Shown here: in pieces, positions 25,050 to 33,031 of the stretch | Layout: each line of letters opens with the position of its first letter | Numbering within the stretch: position 1 is the stretch's first letter | Source of the DNA: Actinoplanes utahensis | Lineage (GTDB): Bacteria; Actinomycetota; Actinomycetes; Mycobacteriales; Micromonosporaceae | NCBI RefSeq assembly: GCF_016862455.1 | Contig: NZ_BOMZ01000088.1 | Coordinates: 62,001-126,000 of the forward strand | Reading direction: 5' to 3' | DNA: 64,000 nt | Translations under genes and position numbers: made by a program | The notes under the pieces: model-generated | Seen by the model: the letters and a program-made list of their open reading frames with translations, nothing else | What the model was told of the DNA's origin: nothing | Database searches by the model: none

Positions 25050-26411
25050 TCACCGGTCCCGTTCGACGAACGCCGCCCACGGGTCCTCCTTCGCCGGACC
25101 GCGCCGCTCCCTCTCCCCGGCGGGAGCGGCGGCCGGGCCGGCAGCCGGGGCGGCGTGCGCCGGGGTGTGCCCGGCGGTGTGCCCGGCGGTGTGCCCGGCG
25201 GTGTGCCCGGCGGTGTGTGCCGCGCTGTGTGCCGCCGTGTGCGCGCCGGGCCGGTGCCGGCGGGCCGCGAGGAAGGCCGCCAGCGCCGTGGTGATCGGCA
25301 CCGCCGCGACCAGGCCGATCGTGCCGACCGCGCTGCGCACCAGCTCCTGGGCGATCAGCGGGGTGGTGAGCACCTCCCCCACCGGGGTGTTCCCGGCGGC
25401 GAACAGCAGCATCAACGGCAGCGAGGCCCCGGCGTACGCCAGCACGATCGTGTTGATCACCGAGGCGATGTGCGCGCGGCCGATCCGGGTGGCGGCGGTG
25501 TAGAGGCGGCGGAACCCGTACGCCGGATTCGCCAGTGCCAGCTCGGTGACCGTGGCCGACTGGGTGACCGTGACGTCGTCGAGCACGCCCAGCGAACCGA
25601 TCACGATGCCGGCCAGCAGCAGGCCCTGCATGTTGACGTCGCCCTGGGTGATGGTCAGGAAGTTGGACGTCTCGTCGGCGACCCCGGTCAGGTGCACGGC
25701 CGCGGTGGCGACGGCGGCCAGCACCGCGGTGATCGCCAGGCTGGCCAGGGTGCCGGCGACCGCGATCGTCGTGGTCATCGACAACCCGTGCGTCAGGTAC
25801 AGCACGATCAGCATGATCGCGGCGGCGCCGACCACCGCGACCAGTACCGGTGACCGCCCGTCCAGGATCGCCGGAACGATGAAGTACAGCAGGATGCCGA
25901 AGGTGACGGCGAGCCCGGCCAGCGCGGTCAGCCCGCGCCACCGGCCGAACGCGATCACCGCGAGCGCGAACGCGGCGCCCAGGATCCACAGCTCGCTGCC
26001 GCGCTGGTGATCGGTGATCGAGTAGGCGGTGCTGCCGTCCTCCGAGTTCAGCGCCATCAGGACCACGTCGTCGCCGGCCACCACCGTCGGCGCGCCCGGC
26101 CCGGACGGGATCGCCGCGGTCGCCGTCACCCCGCTGTCCAGCGTGACCGTCACGGTGCCGCAGTCGTCGTCCGGCTTGTCGCCCTCGGGAACCGGCGGGC
26201 ACTCCGCCCGCGCCACCGACACCACCTCACCGGTCACCATCACCGGGCCGTCCGCGGCCTCGGCAGCGGTCGGGGCGTCCCGCGGCCAGAGCAGCAGCAT
26301 GCCCAGCACGGTCAGGAGCACCGCCGGGATCAGCAGCATCAGCGTGAGCCGCCGGGCGTGGGGCGGCTCCGGCAGGTCGCCGTGCGCGTGGTGGTGATGG
26401 TCGGCGGTCAT
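25050..26411 (-). CDS. YibE/F-like multi-pass membrane protein with His-rich tails
   Basis: A 453-residue integral membrane protein. Residue 4 begins a His cluster (DHHHHAHG), followed by one membrane helix (LMLLIPAVLLTVLGMLLLW), an extracytoplasmic domain (about 50-130: VMVTGEVVSVARAECPP) and about seven further helices forming the YibE/F core (GDVNMQGLLLAGIVIGSLGV, then DDVTVTQSATV, then VINTIVLAYAGASLPLMLL). The C terminus is a tandem (A/G)HTA repeat of about 30 residues, then a charged tail. The family is thought to be a transporter of unknown substrate; the His-rich ends suggest metal binding. It lies 111 nt downstream of the ADC-family gene, separated by a terminator. Confidence 0.85.
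   Translation of the reverse strand: MTADHHHHAHGDLPEPPHARRLTLMLLIPAVLLTVLGMLLLWPRDAPTAAEAADGPVMVTGEVVSVARAECPPVPEGDKPDDDCGTVTVTLDSGVTATAAIPSGPGAPTVVAGDDVVLMALNSEDGSTAYSITDHQRGSELWILGAAFALAVIAFGRWRGLTALAGLAVTFGILLYFIVPAILDGRSPVLVAVVGAAAIMLIVLYLTHGLSMTTTIAVAGTLASLAITAVLAAVATAAVHLTGVADETSNFLTITQGDVNMQGLLLAGIVIGSLGVLDDVTVTQSATVTELALANPAYGFRRLYTAATRIGRAHIASVINTIVLAYAGASLPLMLLFAAGNTPVGEVLTTPLIAQELVRSAVGTIGLVAAVPITTALAAFLAARRHRPGAHTAAHSAAHTAGHTAGHTAGHTAGHTPAHAAPAAGPAAAPAGERERRGPAKEDPWAAFVERDR
25164..25223. repeat. 12-bp tandem repeat encoding (A/G)HTA
   Basis: Four identical copies of GGTGTGCCCGGC at 25164-25211, then a variant copy. Read on the minus strand they give the Ala-Gly-His-Thr repeats of the YibE/F tail. 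Confidence 0.9.
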
Positions 26412-26436
26412 CGTGCTCCTCGTCGGCCGGGCTTGT

Positions 26437-26493
26437 CCGGCTGGTCGTCAGTGCTGTCTCCACGGTGCGGAGACAGCACTGACGACCAGCCGG
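26437..26493 (-). terminator. Hairpin terminator, copy 2 of a dispersed palindromic element
   Basis: A 25-bp perfect inverted repeat (26437-26461 and 26469-26493) around a 7-nt loop. Core GCTGTCTC/GAGACAGC is shared with copies 1 and 3. It begins 30 nt after the stop of the ADC-family gene (minus strand) and ends before the YibE/F start. Confidence 0.8.
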
Positions 26494-26522
26494 GGTCCTG
26501 CCCGACCGTACCCGGGGAGCCG

Positions 26523-27188
26523 TCAGCGGGGGGAGCGGGACCTCGCCCGGTCCTCGGCGGAACGGCCGAACACCAGCCAGAAGTCGGTGACCGCCAGGCT
26601 CAGCACCGGACGCCGGCCGGCCAGGTAGCCGAGCGGGCCACCGGGGTCGGGACGCCAGGCGGCACTCGCCGTCCGCAGCCCGGCCCGGCCCCGGACCGGA
26701 GTGCGCCGGACCTGGTCGGCGAGCTGCTGGGCGACCGTGAAACCGAGCGGGAACCGGCCCGGCAGACGGTTCTTGAGCCGGATCAGCGCCGACACGAACG
26801 GGGCGCTCGCCTCGGGGGCGGTGATCGTCGCGTCGACGAGCGGCTCGCTCTCCGCGTCGAGGGCGAACGTGGCCAGCTCCTTGGGGATACCCCAGAGCCG
26901 GCGGCCGCCCTCGCGGGAGGCGACGCTGTCCACCCAGATGTCGGTGATGCTCACCCGCGGGCGGCCGCGCTCGTGCACCAGGACGGCGCTGAGCAGCTCC
27001 TTGTAGTGCAGGACGCCGCCGGGCTCGTACGACACCCAGGCCGCGCCGACCGCGACCCGGCCACCGACCGTGAACGGGCGCACCGCCGCGCCCAGGACCT
27101 CGGGCAGCGGCGGTGCGTCACTCTTGGGGATCAGGAAGAGCGAGAGGTACATCTGTCCGCGCAGCTGCCAGGGTTCGGGCGGGTACAT
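26523..27188 (-). CDS. Acetoacetate decarboxylase (ADC) superfamily protein
   Basis: A 221-residue ADC-fold protein: PEPWQLRGQMYLSLFLIP at the N terminus, VSYEPGGVLHYKELL, SITDIWVDSVASREGGRRLW and GIPKELATF, the last being the family's GxPK motif. True acetoacetate decarboxylases use a Lys in a different context; members like this one are of unknown or aldolase-dehydratase activity, so decarboxylase function should not be assumed. Shine-Dalgarno-like GGAGG lies upstream of the ATG (CAGGGTGGAGGC). A stand-alone gene. Confidence 0.75.
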   Translation of the reverse strand: MYPPEPWQLRGQMYLSLFLIPKSDAPPLPEVLGAAVRPFTVGGRVAVGAAWVSYEPGGVLHYKELLSAVLVHERGRPRVSITDIWVDSVASREGGRRLWGIPKELATFALDAESEPLVDATITAPEASAPFVSALIRLKNRLPGRFPLGFTVAQQLADQVRRTPVRGRAGLRTASAAWRPDPGGPLGYLAGRRPVLSLAVTDFWLVFGRSAEDRARSRSPR

Positions 27189-27234
27189 GCCTCCACCCTG
27201 TCAGCAGACGTCGATGCGTACAACCGGTGTCTTC

Positions 27235-28803
27235 TCAGTAACGGAAGCGGGAGACCACCGACTGGAGCTGGGAGGCGGTGGCGGTCAACTCGTCGGCCGC
27301 GTGCCGGGTCTCGCCGACGGTGTCGGTGGTCCGGCGGGTCGCCTCGGAGACCGAGCCGATCGTCATCGCGATGTCGCCGGCGCCGTTGGCCGCCTCGGTC
27401 AGGGTCCGGTTCATCTCGGCGGTGGTCGCGGTCTGCTCCTCGACCGCCGAGGCGATGGTGAGCTGCAGGCCGTTGATCCGCTCGATGATCTCGGTGATCT
27501 CGCCGATCGCGGTGACCGCGCCGCTGGTGTCGGCCTGGATCGCCTGCACCCGCTGGGAGATGTCCTCGGTCGCCTTGGCGGTCTCCTGGGCCAGGTCCTT
27601 GACCTCACCGGCGACGACGGCGAAACCCTTGCCGACCTCACCGGCGCGGGCGGCCTCGATGGTCGCGTTCAGCGCGAGGAGGTTGGTCTGCTCGGCGATG
27701 CTGGTGATCACCTTGACCACGGTGAAGATCTCCTCGGACGACGCGCCGAGCCGACCCACGATCGCGTTGGTCTCGGCGGCGACCCGGACGGCCTGCGCGG
27801 CCACCTCGGTCGCCTCCGAGGTGGAGACGCTGATGTCGCGGATCGCCGAGCCCATCTCCTGCGAGCCCGCCGAGACGACCTGCAGGTTGTGCGAGACGGC
27901 GTCGGCGGCGGTAGCCACCGTGCCGGCCTGGCCGGAGGCCTCGCTGGCGGCCGCGTCCACCGAACCGGACACCGAGCTGAGCCGGCCGGCGGCGTCCTGC
28001 AGGGTGCCGGCGCTGCCGGCGAGCTGGACCATGTCCTCCCGGAGGCGGGCCACACCCTGGTCGAGGGCGGCGGCCATCCGGCCGATCTCATCCCGGCTCT
28101 GCACCCCGGAGGTACGGGTGAGGTCGCCCTCGGCCAGGCCCTCGGCGATCCGCCCGACCGCCGTCACCGTCCTGCGGACCCGGTTAGCCACCTGGAAACC
28201 GATCAGCAGGCTCAGCACCATGCCGGCCGCGAGCAGGCCCGCGACCAGGTAGGCGGCCTGCTTCCCGGATTCCTCCGCGTCGCCGATGCGCTGTTCGGCG
28301 ATCGCCGTCGCCTTGTCGCGCAGCGCCGTCTGGTCCTCGCCCAGCGCCTCGTGCAGGGCGTTGTACTCCTGCAGGGCCTTGGTGAGATCGGCCGGGGTGG
28401 CCTTGCTCCGGTCGGTGCCCACGAACGCCACGAAGTCGGCCCAGTCCTGCTGCGCCTTGGCGACCTTCTCGTCGCCCGGCAGAGCGCTGTCCAGCTGTTC
28501 CAGGGCTGTCTCGACCTCGGCCTTGTTCCGTTCCATCGCGGCGCCGAGCTGCTTGGCGAGCGTCGGGTAGAGCTGCATGCCGGAGCTGCCGCCGATGTAC
28601 GCCTCGATGTTGCGCCCGAACGAACCCACCGCGCTCTGAATCGTGATGGACTGCCGCTGCGCCTCGGCGGCCTTGGCGTTGAGGTCGAAGACCGTGCTGA
28701 TCGCGAACCCTCCGACGATCAGTCCGGTGACCGTCGCCGTCATCGCCGCCGCACCGATCTTGGTACGCAGCGACCGGTCGTCGAACAGCCCGCTCAGGCC
28801 CAT
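27235..28803 (-). CDS. Methyl-accepting chemotaxis protein
   Basis: A 522-residue transducer. TM1 about 20-42 (AMTATVTGLIVGGFAISTVF), a helical-bundle extracytoplasmic sensor (about 43-190, 4HB type without a PAS or Cache signature), TM2 about 191-212 (AAYLVAGLLAAGMVLSLLIG), HAMP (VANRVRRTVTAVGRIAEG and onward) and the signalling hairpin with EQTNLLALNATIEAARAGE and KGFAVVAGEVKDLA. It lacks a CheR-binding pentapeptide at the C terminus, ending SQLQSVVSRFRY. The ligand is unknown. No che or flagellar gene is nearby; the presence of an MCP fits motile-spored Actinoplanes. Confidence 0.92.
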   Translation of the reverse strand: MGLSGLFDDRSLRTKIGAAAMTATVTGLIVGGFAISTVFDLNAKAAEAQRQSITIQSAVGSFGRNIEAYIGGSSGMQLYPTLAKQLGAAMERNKAEVETALEQLDSALPGDEKVAKAQQDWADFVAFVGTDRSKATPADLTKALQEYNALHEALGEDQTALRDKATAIAEQRIGDAEESGKQAAYLVAGLLAAGMVLSLLIGFQVANRVRRTVTAVGRIAEGLAEGDLTRTSGVQSRDEIGRMAAALDQGVARLREDMVQLAGSAGTLQDAAGRLSSVSGSVDAAASEASGQAGTVATAADAVSHNLQVVSAGSQEMGSAIRDISVSTSEATEVAAQAVRVAAETNAIVGRLGASSEEIFTVVKVITSIAEQTNLLALNATIEAARAGEVGKGFAVVAGEVKDLAQETAKATEDISQRVQAIQADTSGAVTAIGEITEIIERINGLQLTIASAVEEQTATTAEMNRTLTEAANGAGDIAMTIGSVSEATRRTTDTVGETRHAADELTATASQLQSVVSRFRY

Positions 28804-28900
28804 TACTTTTGTCCCCTTTTCCTGCCATCCGGCTCGCTATTGCCCGCTTAATCGGCACGGACGGAACGCACTTGAGGAGCCGTTCGCCCTCAGTCTGCAA

Positions 28901-28931
28901 GGCCGGGCCACGGAAGTGGGCCCTCTCGGCC
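28901..28931 (-). terminator. Terminator hairpin after dhaL
   Basis: GGCCGGGCCAC, GGAA loop, GTGGGCCCTCTCGGCC: an imperfect stem with a bulged G, 17 nt after the dhaL stop on the minus strand. Confidence 0.45.
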
Positions 28932-28947
28932 AGAGTGACGGAAGTGA

Positions 28948-29574
28948 TCAGGGAGCGGTGACGTCGGCGAGCGCCTGGAAGATCAGCCAGGTCGAGGTGG
29001 CCCCCGGATCCTGATGGCCGGCGCTGCGTTCGCCCAGGTAGGAGGCTCGGCCCTTGCGCGCCGTCAGCGAGGTGGTGGCCCGCGCCCCGTCACCGGCCGC
29101 CCGGGCCGCACCGGCCGCCGCCTCGGGCAGCGCCGCGCCACCGGCCACCGCCTCCTCGAAGGCGGTCAGCGCCGGCTGGTACGCGTCCACCATGGTCTTG
29201 TCACCGGGCTGCGCCCCGCCCAGCTTGCGGACCGCCTCCAGACCCGCGTGCAGGGCGCCGGCCAGCCCGGGGAGGTCGGCCCGCGCACCGGGCGGCAGGG
29301 CCTTGCCGAACGCCCGGAAGGCGCTGCCGTACAGCGGGCCGGAGGCGCCGCCGACCTTCGAGATCAGGGTCGCGCCGGCCCGGACGAACACGTCGCCGAC
29401 CGCGGTGAACTCGGTGCCGTCCAGGACCGTCACCACCGCGGTGAACCCGCGCCGCATGTTGACCCCGTGATCGCCGTCGCCGATCGCCGCGTCCAGCCGG
29501 GTCAGCAGGTCCGCCTCGGCGGTGACCGACCCGGCGGCCGCGCGCAGCCAGGCGGTGGCGAGTGCGACGTCCAC
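28948..29574 (-). CDS. dhaL: Dihydroxyacetone kinase subunit L
   Basis: A 208-residue ADP-binding subunit of the PTS-dependent dihydroxyacetone kinase. It holds tightly bound ADP that DhaM rephosphorylates and passes the phosphate to Dha on DhaK. The magnesium/ADP motif DAAIGDGDHGVNMRRG and the helical SKVGGASGPLYGSAFR are intact, as is TSLTARKGRASYLGERSAGH near the C terminus. GTG start one base after the dhaK TGA (TGACGTG), so dhaK and dhaL are coupled. A hairpin follows. Confidence 0.93.
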   Translation of the reverse strand: MDVALATAWLRAAAGSVTAEADLLTRLDAAIGDGDHGVNMRRGFTAVVTVLDGTEFTAVGDVFVRAGATLISKVGGASGPLYGSAFRAFGKALPPGARADLPGLAGALHAGLEAVRKLGGAQPGDKTMVDAYQPALTAFEEAVAGGAALPEAAAGAARAAGDGARATTSLTARKGRASYLGERSAGHQDPGATSTWLIFQALADVTAP

Positions 29575-29575
29575 G

Positions 29576-30574
29576 TCAGGCGCCCCACCGCAGACCGGGC
29601 GTGCGCACCGGGGCGTCCCAGAGCCGGATCATCTCGTCCGTCACCCGGGTCACGGTGATCGACATGCCGGCCATGTCGAGACTCGTCACATAGTTGCCGA
29701 CCAGCCGGCGGCTGATCTCGACACCGCGCTCGGCCAGCACCGTCGCGACCTCGCCGTAGATCAGGTAGAGCTCGATCAGCGGGGTACCGCCCAGGCCGTT
29801 GACCAGCACGATCACCCGTTCCCCGCGGTCCAGCGGCTGGGCCTCGAGGATCACGTCCAGCGCGGAACGGACCAGTTCCCGGGCCGGGCGCAGGCGCTCC
29901 CGGCGGCGGCCCGGCTCGCCGTGGATGCCGACACCGGCCTCGATCTCGTCGTCCGGCAGCTCGAAGCCGGGTCGTCCGGCGGCGGGGGTGGTGCCGGCCG
30001 TCAACGCGTACGCGAAGGAGGCGGAAGCCGCGTTGACCTCGCGCCCGATCGCCGCCACCTCACCCAGCTTGCCGCCCTCCTCGGCGAGCGCCCCGGCGAT
30101 CTTCTCCACCAGCAGGGTGGCGCCGGTGCCCCGGCGGCCCGCCGTCCACGTCGAGTTCTCCACCGCCACGTCGTCGTCGACCAGCACCGTCTCCACGGCG
30201 ATCCCCTCGTCGGCGGCGAGCTCCGCGGCGAGCTGGAAGTTCATCACGTCACCGGTGTAGTTCTTCACCACGTGGACCACCCCGGCGCCGCCGTCGACCG
30301 CCTTGGTCGCGGCCAGGATCTGGTCCGGCACCGGGGAGGTGAACACCTCGCCCGGGCAGGCGGCGTCCAGCATCCCGGCGCCGACGAACCCGCCGTGCAG
30401 CGGCTCGTGCCCGGAACCGCCGCCGGACACCAGCGCGACCTTGCCGGGACGTGGCGCGTCCGCACGGGCCACGTACTGCTCGGCGGTGTCCACCCGCAGG
30501 TCGGGATGTGCGGCGGCGAGCCCGGCCAGCGCCTCGGTCACCACGTCGGCGGGATCATTGATGAACTTCTTCAC
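29576..30574 (-). CDS. dhaK: Dihydroxyacetone kinase subunit K
   Basis: A 332-residue substrate-binding subunit. GTG start (KKFINDPADVV) after GGAAGGAG; longer in-frame extension upstream is not supported. Motifs: SGGGSGHEPLHGGFVG, KNYTGDVMNFQLA and GIHGEPGRR. The His in the last motif is residue 218, which forms the covalent hemiaminal with dihydroxyacetone in the E. coli enzyme. Transcribed dhaK-dhaL, divergent from dhaM with 82 nt between. Substrate specificity is probably dihydroxyacetone, as the PTS partner is next door. Confidence 0.94.
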   Translation of the reverse strand: MKKFINDPADVVTEALAGLAAAHPDLRVDTAEQYVARADAPRPGKVALVSGGGSGHEPLHGGFVGAGMLDAACPGEVFTSPVPDQILAATKAVDGGAGVVHVVKNYTGDVMNFQLAAELAADEGIAVETVLVDDDVAVENSTWTAGRRGTGATLLVEKIAGALAEEGGKLGEVAAIGREVNAASASFAYALTAGTTPAAGRPGFELPDDEIEAGVGIHGEPGRRRERLRPARELVRSALDVILEAQPLDRGERVIVLVNGLGGTPLIELYLIYGEVATVLAERGVEISRRLVGNYVTSLDMAGMSITVTRVTDEMIRLWDAPVRTPGLRWGA

Positions 30575-30656
30575 AACCGGCTCCTTCCGTCGTCCCACCA
30601 GCATGGTCGCGCGCGGCGATTCAGCAAAGGCTTTGGCGTGACTACGATCTGCAGAC

Positions 30657-31043
30657 ATGGCGTACGTGGGGATCGTCCTGGTGTCACACAGCGCGGAACT
30701 GGCCACCGGCCTGCGGGACCTGTTGTCCCAGGTCGCCGGCGATGACGTGCGGGTGGAGCCGGCGGGCGGCGCCGACGACGGCACGCTCGGCACCAGCGCC
30801 GACCGGATCGGGGCCGCGATCACCCGGGCCGACGCCGGCGCCGGGGTGCTGATCCTCGCCGACCTGGGCAGCGCCGTCCTGACCACCCGCGCCGTCCTGG
30901 ACGACCTTCCGCCCGGGCCGGTGCTGGCCGACGCACCGTTCGTGGAGGGCGCGGTGGCCGCCGCGGTCATCGCCTCGACCGGCGCCGGTCTGGCCGAGGT
31001 CGCCGACGCCGCGCGGGAGGCCCGCGATGTCCCCAAACTCTGA
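30657..31043 (+). CDS. dhaM: PTS-dependent dihydroxyacetone kinase phosphotransferase subunit DhaM
   Basis: A 128-residue EIIA-mannose-fold protein only (GIVLVSHSAELATGL, phosphorylated His11; DDGTLGTSADRIGAAI; GVLILADLGSAVL). It carries phosphate from HPr to the ADP on DhaL. In enterobacteria DhaM is a fusion with HPr and an EI-like part; here the HPr part is the separate overlapping gene at 31027. ATG start. Confidence 0.9.
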   Translation: MAYVGIVLVSHSAELATGLRDLLSQVAGDDVRVEPAGGADDGTLGTSADRIGAAITRADAGAGVLILADLGSAVLTTRAVLDDLPPGPVLADAPFVEGAVAAAVIASTGAGLAEVADAAREARDVPKL

Positions 31044-31287
31044 GGTCCGGGTGGTTCTTCCGGCGGCGTTGCACGCCCGTCCGGCGGGCGAGGTGGTGCG
31101 GGCCGCCGCGGCTTTCACCGCCACCGTCGAGGTACGGGTGGAGGGCCGCTCCGCGAGTGCCCGCAGCGCCCTGCGCCTGATGTCCCTGGGCGCCGCCGCC
31201 GGCGCCACGGTGACCGTGCACGCCACCGGCGACGACGCGGCCGAAGCCGCCTCCGCCGTCGCCGAGGTGCTCCGCGCCGCTCGATGA
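31027..31287 (+). CDS. HPr-family phosphocarrier protein
   Basis: An 86-residue HPr with LPAALHARPAGEV giving the phosphorylated His16 and the following Arg18. The region RSALRLMSLG holds the position of the regulatory serine. The ORF starts 17 nt inside dhaM, in another frame, so translation is coupled. As the only HPr here, it probably feeds DhaM, and may serve other PTS. EI is not in the window. Confidence 0.9.
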   Translation: MSPNSEVRVVLPAALHARPAGEVVRAAAAFTATVEVRVEGRSASARSALRLMSLGAAAGATVTVHATGDDAAEAASAVAEVLRAAR

Positions 31288-31289
31288 TC

Positions 31290-31302
31290 GCCGGGTTTCC
31301 GA
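31290..31302. promoter_or_regulatory. Xylanase-type operator palindrome
   Basis: CCGAAACTTTCGG, a palindrome around a single C, 128 nt upstream of the xylanase start. CGAAA-N-TTTCG palindromes occur before xylanase genes in Streptomyces. Further palindromes follow at TTCCGGAA (31352-31359) and GTATCGATAC (31382-31391). Confidence 0.5.
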
Positions 31303-31429
31303 AACTTTCGGGATCTCCTGCCTGCGTAGTACCGGGAACGACTGTTGAGGTTTCCGGAAGGTGTCGGTAGCTTTTCGAGATGTATCGATACCCCGTCGGT
31401 ACTTCCAGAATCCCCGACTGGAGTTCCCC

Positions 31430-32782
31430 ATGCGACGATCCCTCGCGATCCTCACGGTCGTGACCAGCGGCGCCCTCGCCGCCGGCGCATTCGCCGTGCT
31501 GTCCCCCAGCGCGAACGCGGCAACCACCCTCGGTACGGCCGCCGCCGCGAAGAACCGCTACTTCGGCACCGCGGTCGCCGCCTACAAACTGTCCGACTCC
31601 GTCTACTCCGGCATCCTGAACCGGGAGTTCACCTCGGTGACCCCGGAGAACGAGATGAAGTGGGACGCCACCGAACCCACCCAGGGCACCTTCACCTTCA
31701 CCGCGGCCGACACCATCGTGAACCGGGCCGTCGCCAACGGGCAGAAGGTCCGCGGGCACGCCCTCGCCTGGCACTCGCAGCAGCCGGCCTGGGCGCAGAA
31801 CCTGAGCGGCACCGCCCTGCGCAACGCCATGGTCAACCACGTCACCCGGGTCGCCACCCACTACCAGGGCAAGATCGACTCGTGGGACGTGGTGAACGAG
31901 GCGTTCGCCGACGGTTCCAGCGGCGCCCGGCGTGACTCCAACCTGCAGCGCACCGGCAACGACTGGATCGAGGTCGCGTTCCGCGCCGCGCGGGCCGCCG
32001 ACCCGGCCGCCAAACTCTGCTACAACGACTACAACACCGACGGCATCAACGCGAAGAGCACCGCCGTCTACAACATGGTGGTGGACTTCAAGGCCCGCGG
32101 CGTCCCGATCGACTGCGTCGGCTTCCAGTCCCACTTCAACCCGCAGTCCCCGCTGACCGCCGACTACCAGGCCAACCTGCAGCGCTTCGCCGACCTCGGC
32201 GTCGACGTGCAGATCACCGAACTCGACATCGAGGGCTCCGGCAGCGCCCAGGCCGACTCGTTCGCCGCCGTCACCCGCGCCTGCCTCGCCGTCACCCGCT
32301 GCACCGGCATCACCGTGTGGGGCATCCGCGACACCGACTCGTGGCGCGCCAGTGGCACCCCGTTGCTCTTCGACGGCAACGGCAACCCGAAGCAGGCGTA
32401 CACCGCCGTCCTCACCGCCCTCGGCGGCTCCGCCACCTCACCGTCCGCCTCGGTGTCGGCGTCCCCGGACACCAGCCCGTCCACCGGCACGAAGACCTGC
32501 ACCGCCACCGTCGCCGTCCAGTCCTGGACCGGCGGTTTCGTCGCCACCGTCACGGTGCGGGCCGGCTCCACCGCCGTCTCCGGCTGGACCGCCGGCGCCA
32601 CCCTGCCCACCGGCGCCACCGTCACCAACACCTGGAGCGCCACCGCCAGCGGCTCCACCGGCGCGGTGTCCTTCGCCAACGCCGGCTACAACGGCTCCCT
32701 GGCCGCCGGCGCCGGCACCTCCTTCGGCTTCCAGGGCACCGGCCCGGCCCCGTCCACCACCGCCACCTGCACCGCGCGCTGA
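31430..32782 (+). CDS. Secreted endo-1,4-beta-xylanase, GH10 with C-terminal CBM2
   Basis: A 450-residue secreted xylanase. ATG 31430 after GGAG begins a signal peptide (RRSLAILTVVTSGALAAGAF, cut near ANAA). The GH10 barrel has SVTPENEMKWDA, HALAWHSQQP, acid/base Glu157 (WDVVNEAFAD), and nucleophile Glu264 (QITELDIEG); both catalytic glutamates are intact. A Ser/Thr/Pro linker (SVSASPDTSPSTGTK) leads to a CBM2-type module starting with CTATVAVQSWTGGF and ending in Cys, which pairs with the first Cys. The CBM is compact and slightly short. A hairpin follows. Confidence 0.93.
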   Translation: MRRSLAILTVVTSGALAAGAFAVLSPSANAATTLGTAAAAKNRYFGTAVAAYKLSDSVYSGILNREFTSVTPENEMKWDATEPTQGTFTFTAADTIVNRAVANGQKVRGHALAWHSQQPAWAQNLSGTALRNAMVNHVTRVATHYQGKIDSWDVVNEAFADGSSGARRDSNLQRTGNDWIEVAFRAARAADPAAKLCYNDYNTDGINAKSTAVYNMVVDFKARGVPIDCVGFQSHFNPQSPLTADYQANLQRFADLGVDVQITELDIEGSGSAQADSFAAVTRACLAVTRCTGITVWGIRDTDSWRASGTPLLFDGNGNPKQAYTAVLTALGGSATSPSASVSASPDTSPSTGTKTCTATVAVQSWTGGFVATVTVRAGSTAVSGWTAGATLPTGATVTNTWSATASGSTGAVSFANAGYNGSLAAGAGTSFGFQGTGPAPSTTATCTAR

Positions 32783-32804
32783 CCCACCGGCAGCCGCCCG
32801 CCGT

Positions 32805-32838
32805 CCGGTTCCGGTCGCTTCACCGCGACCGGAACCGG
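32805..32838 (+). terminator. Terminator after the xylanase gene
   Basis: CCGGTTCCGGTCGC (32805-32818), loop TTCACC, GCGACCGGAACCGG (32825-32838): 14 perfect base pairs, 22 nt after the stop. The next 190 nt to 33031 hold no recognised feature. Confidence 0.8.
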
Positions 32839-33031
32839 GCGGCGGACATGGCGGTCACCGGCTTCCTGACGGCACCGGACGGCCGGCCCGCCGCATTCCG
32901 GCGATGACGAGCGCACCGGTCAGCGCCACGCCCGCACCCAGGCGCGACCGCGGTGCGGACCCACGGCGGGATCCGGCCGGTGCCGGCCCGCTTCCCCGAC
33001 CTGCTCCAGCGCTCTGGTCCAGCGCTTCGCT

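Noticed and set aside
26523..27188. True acetoacetate decarboxylase
   Set aside because: The fold is right but the reaction cannot be assumed; many ADC-family proteins in actinobacteria have other activities.
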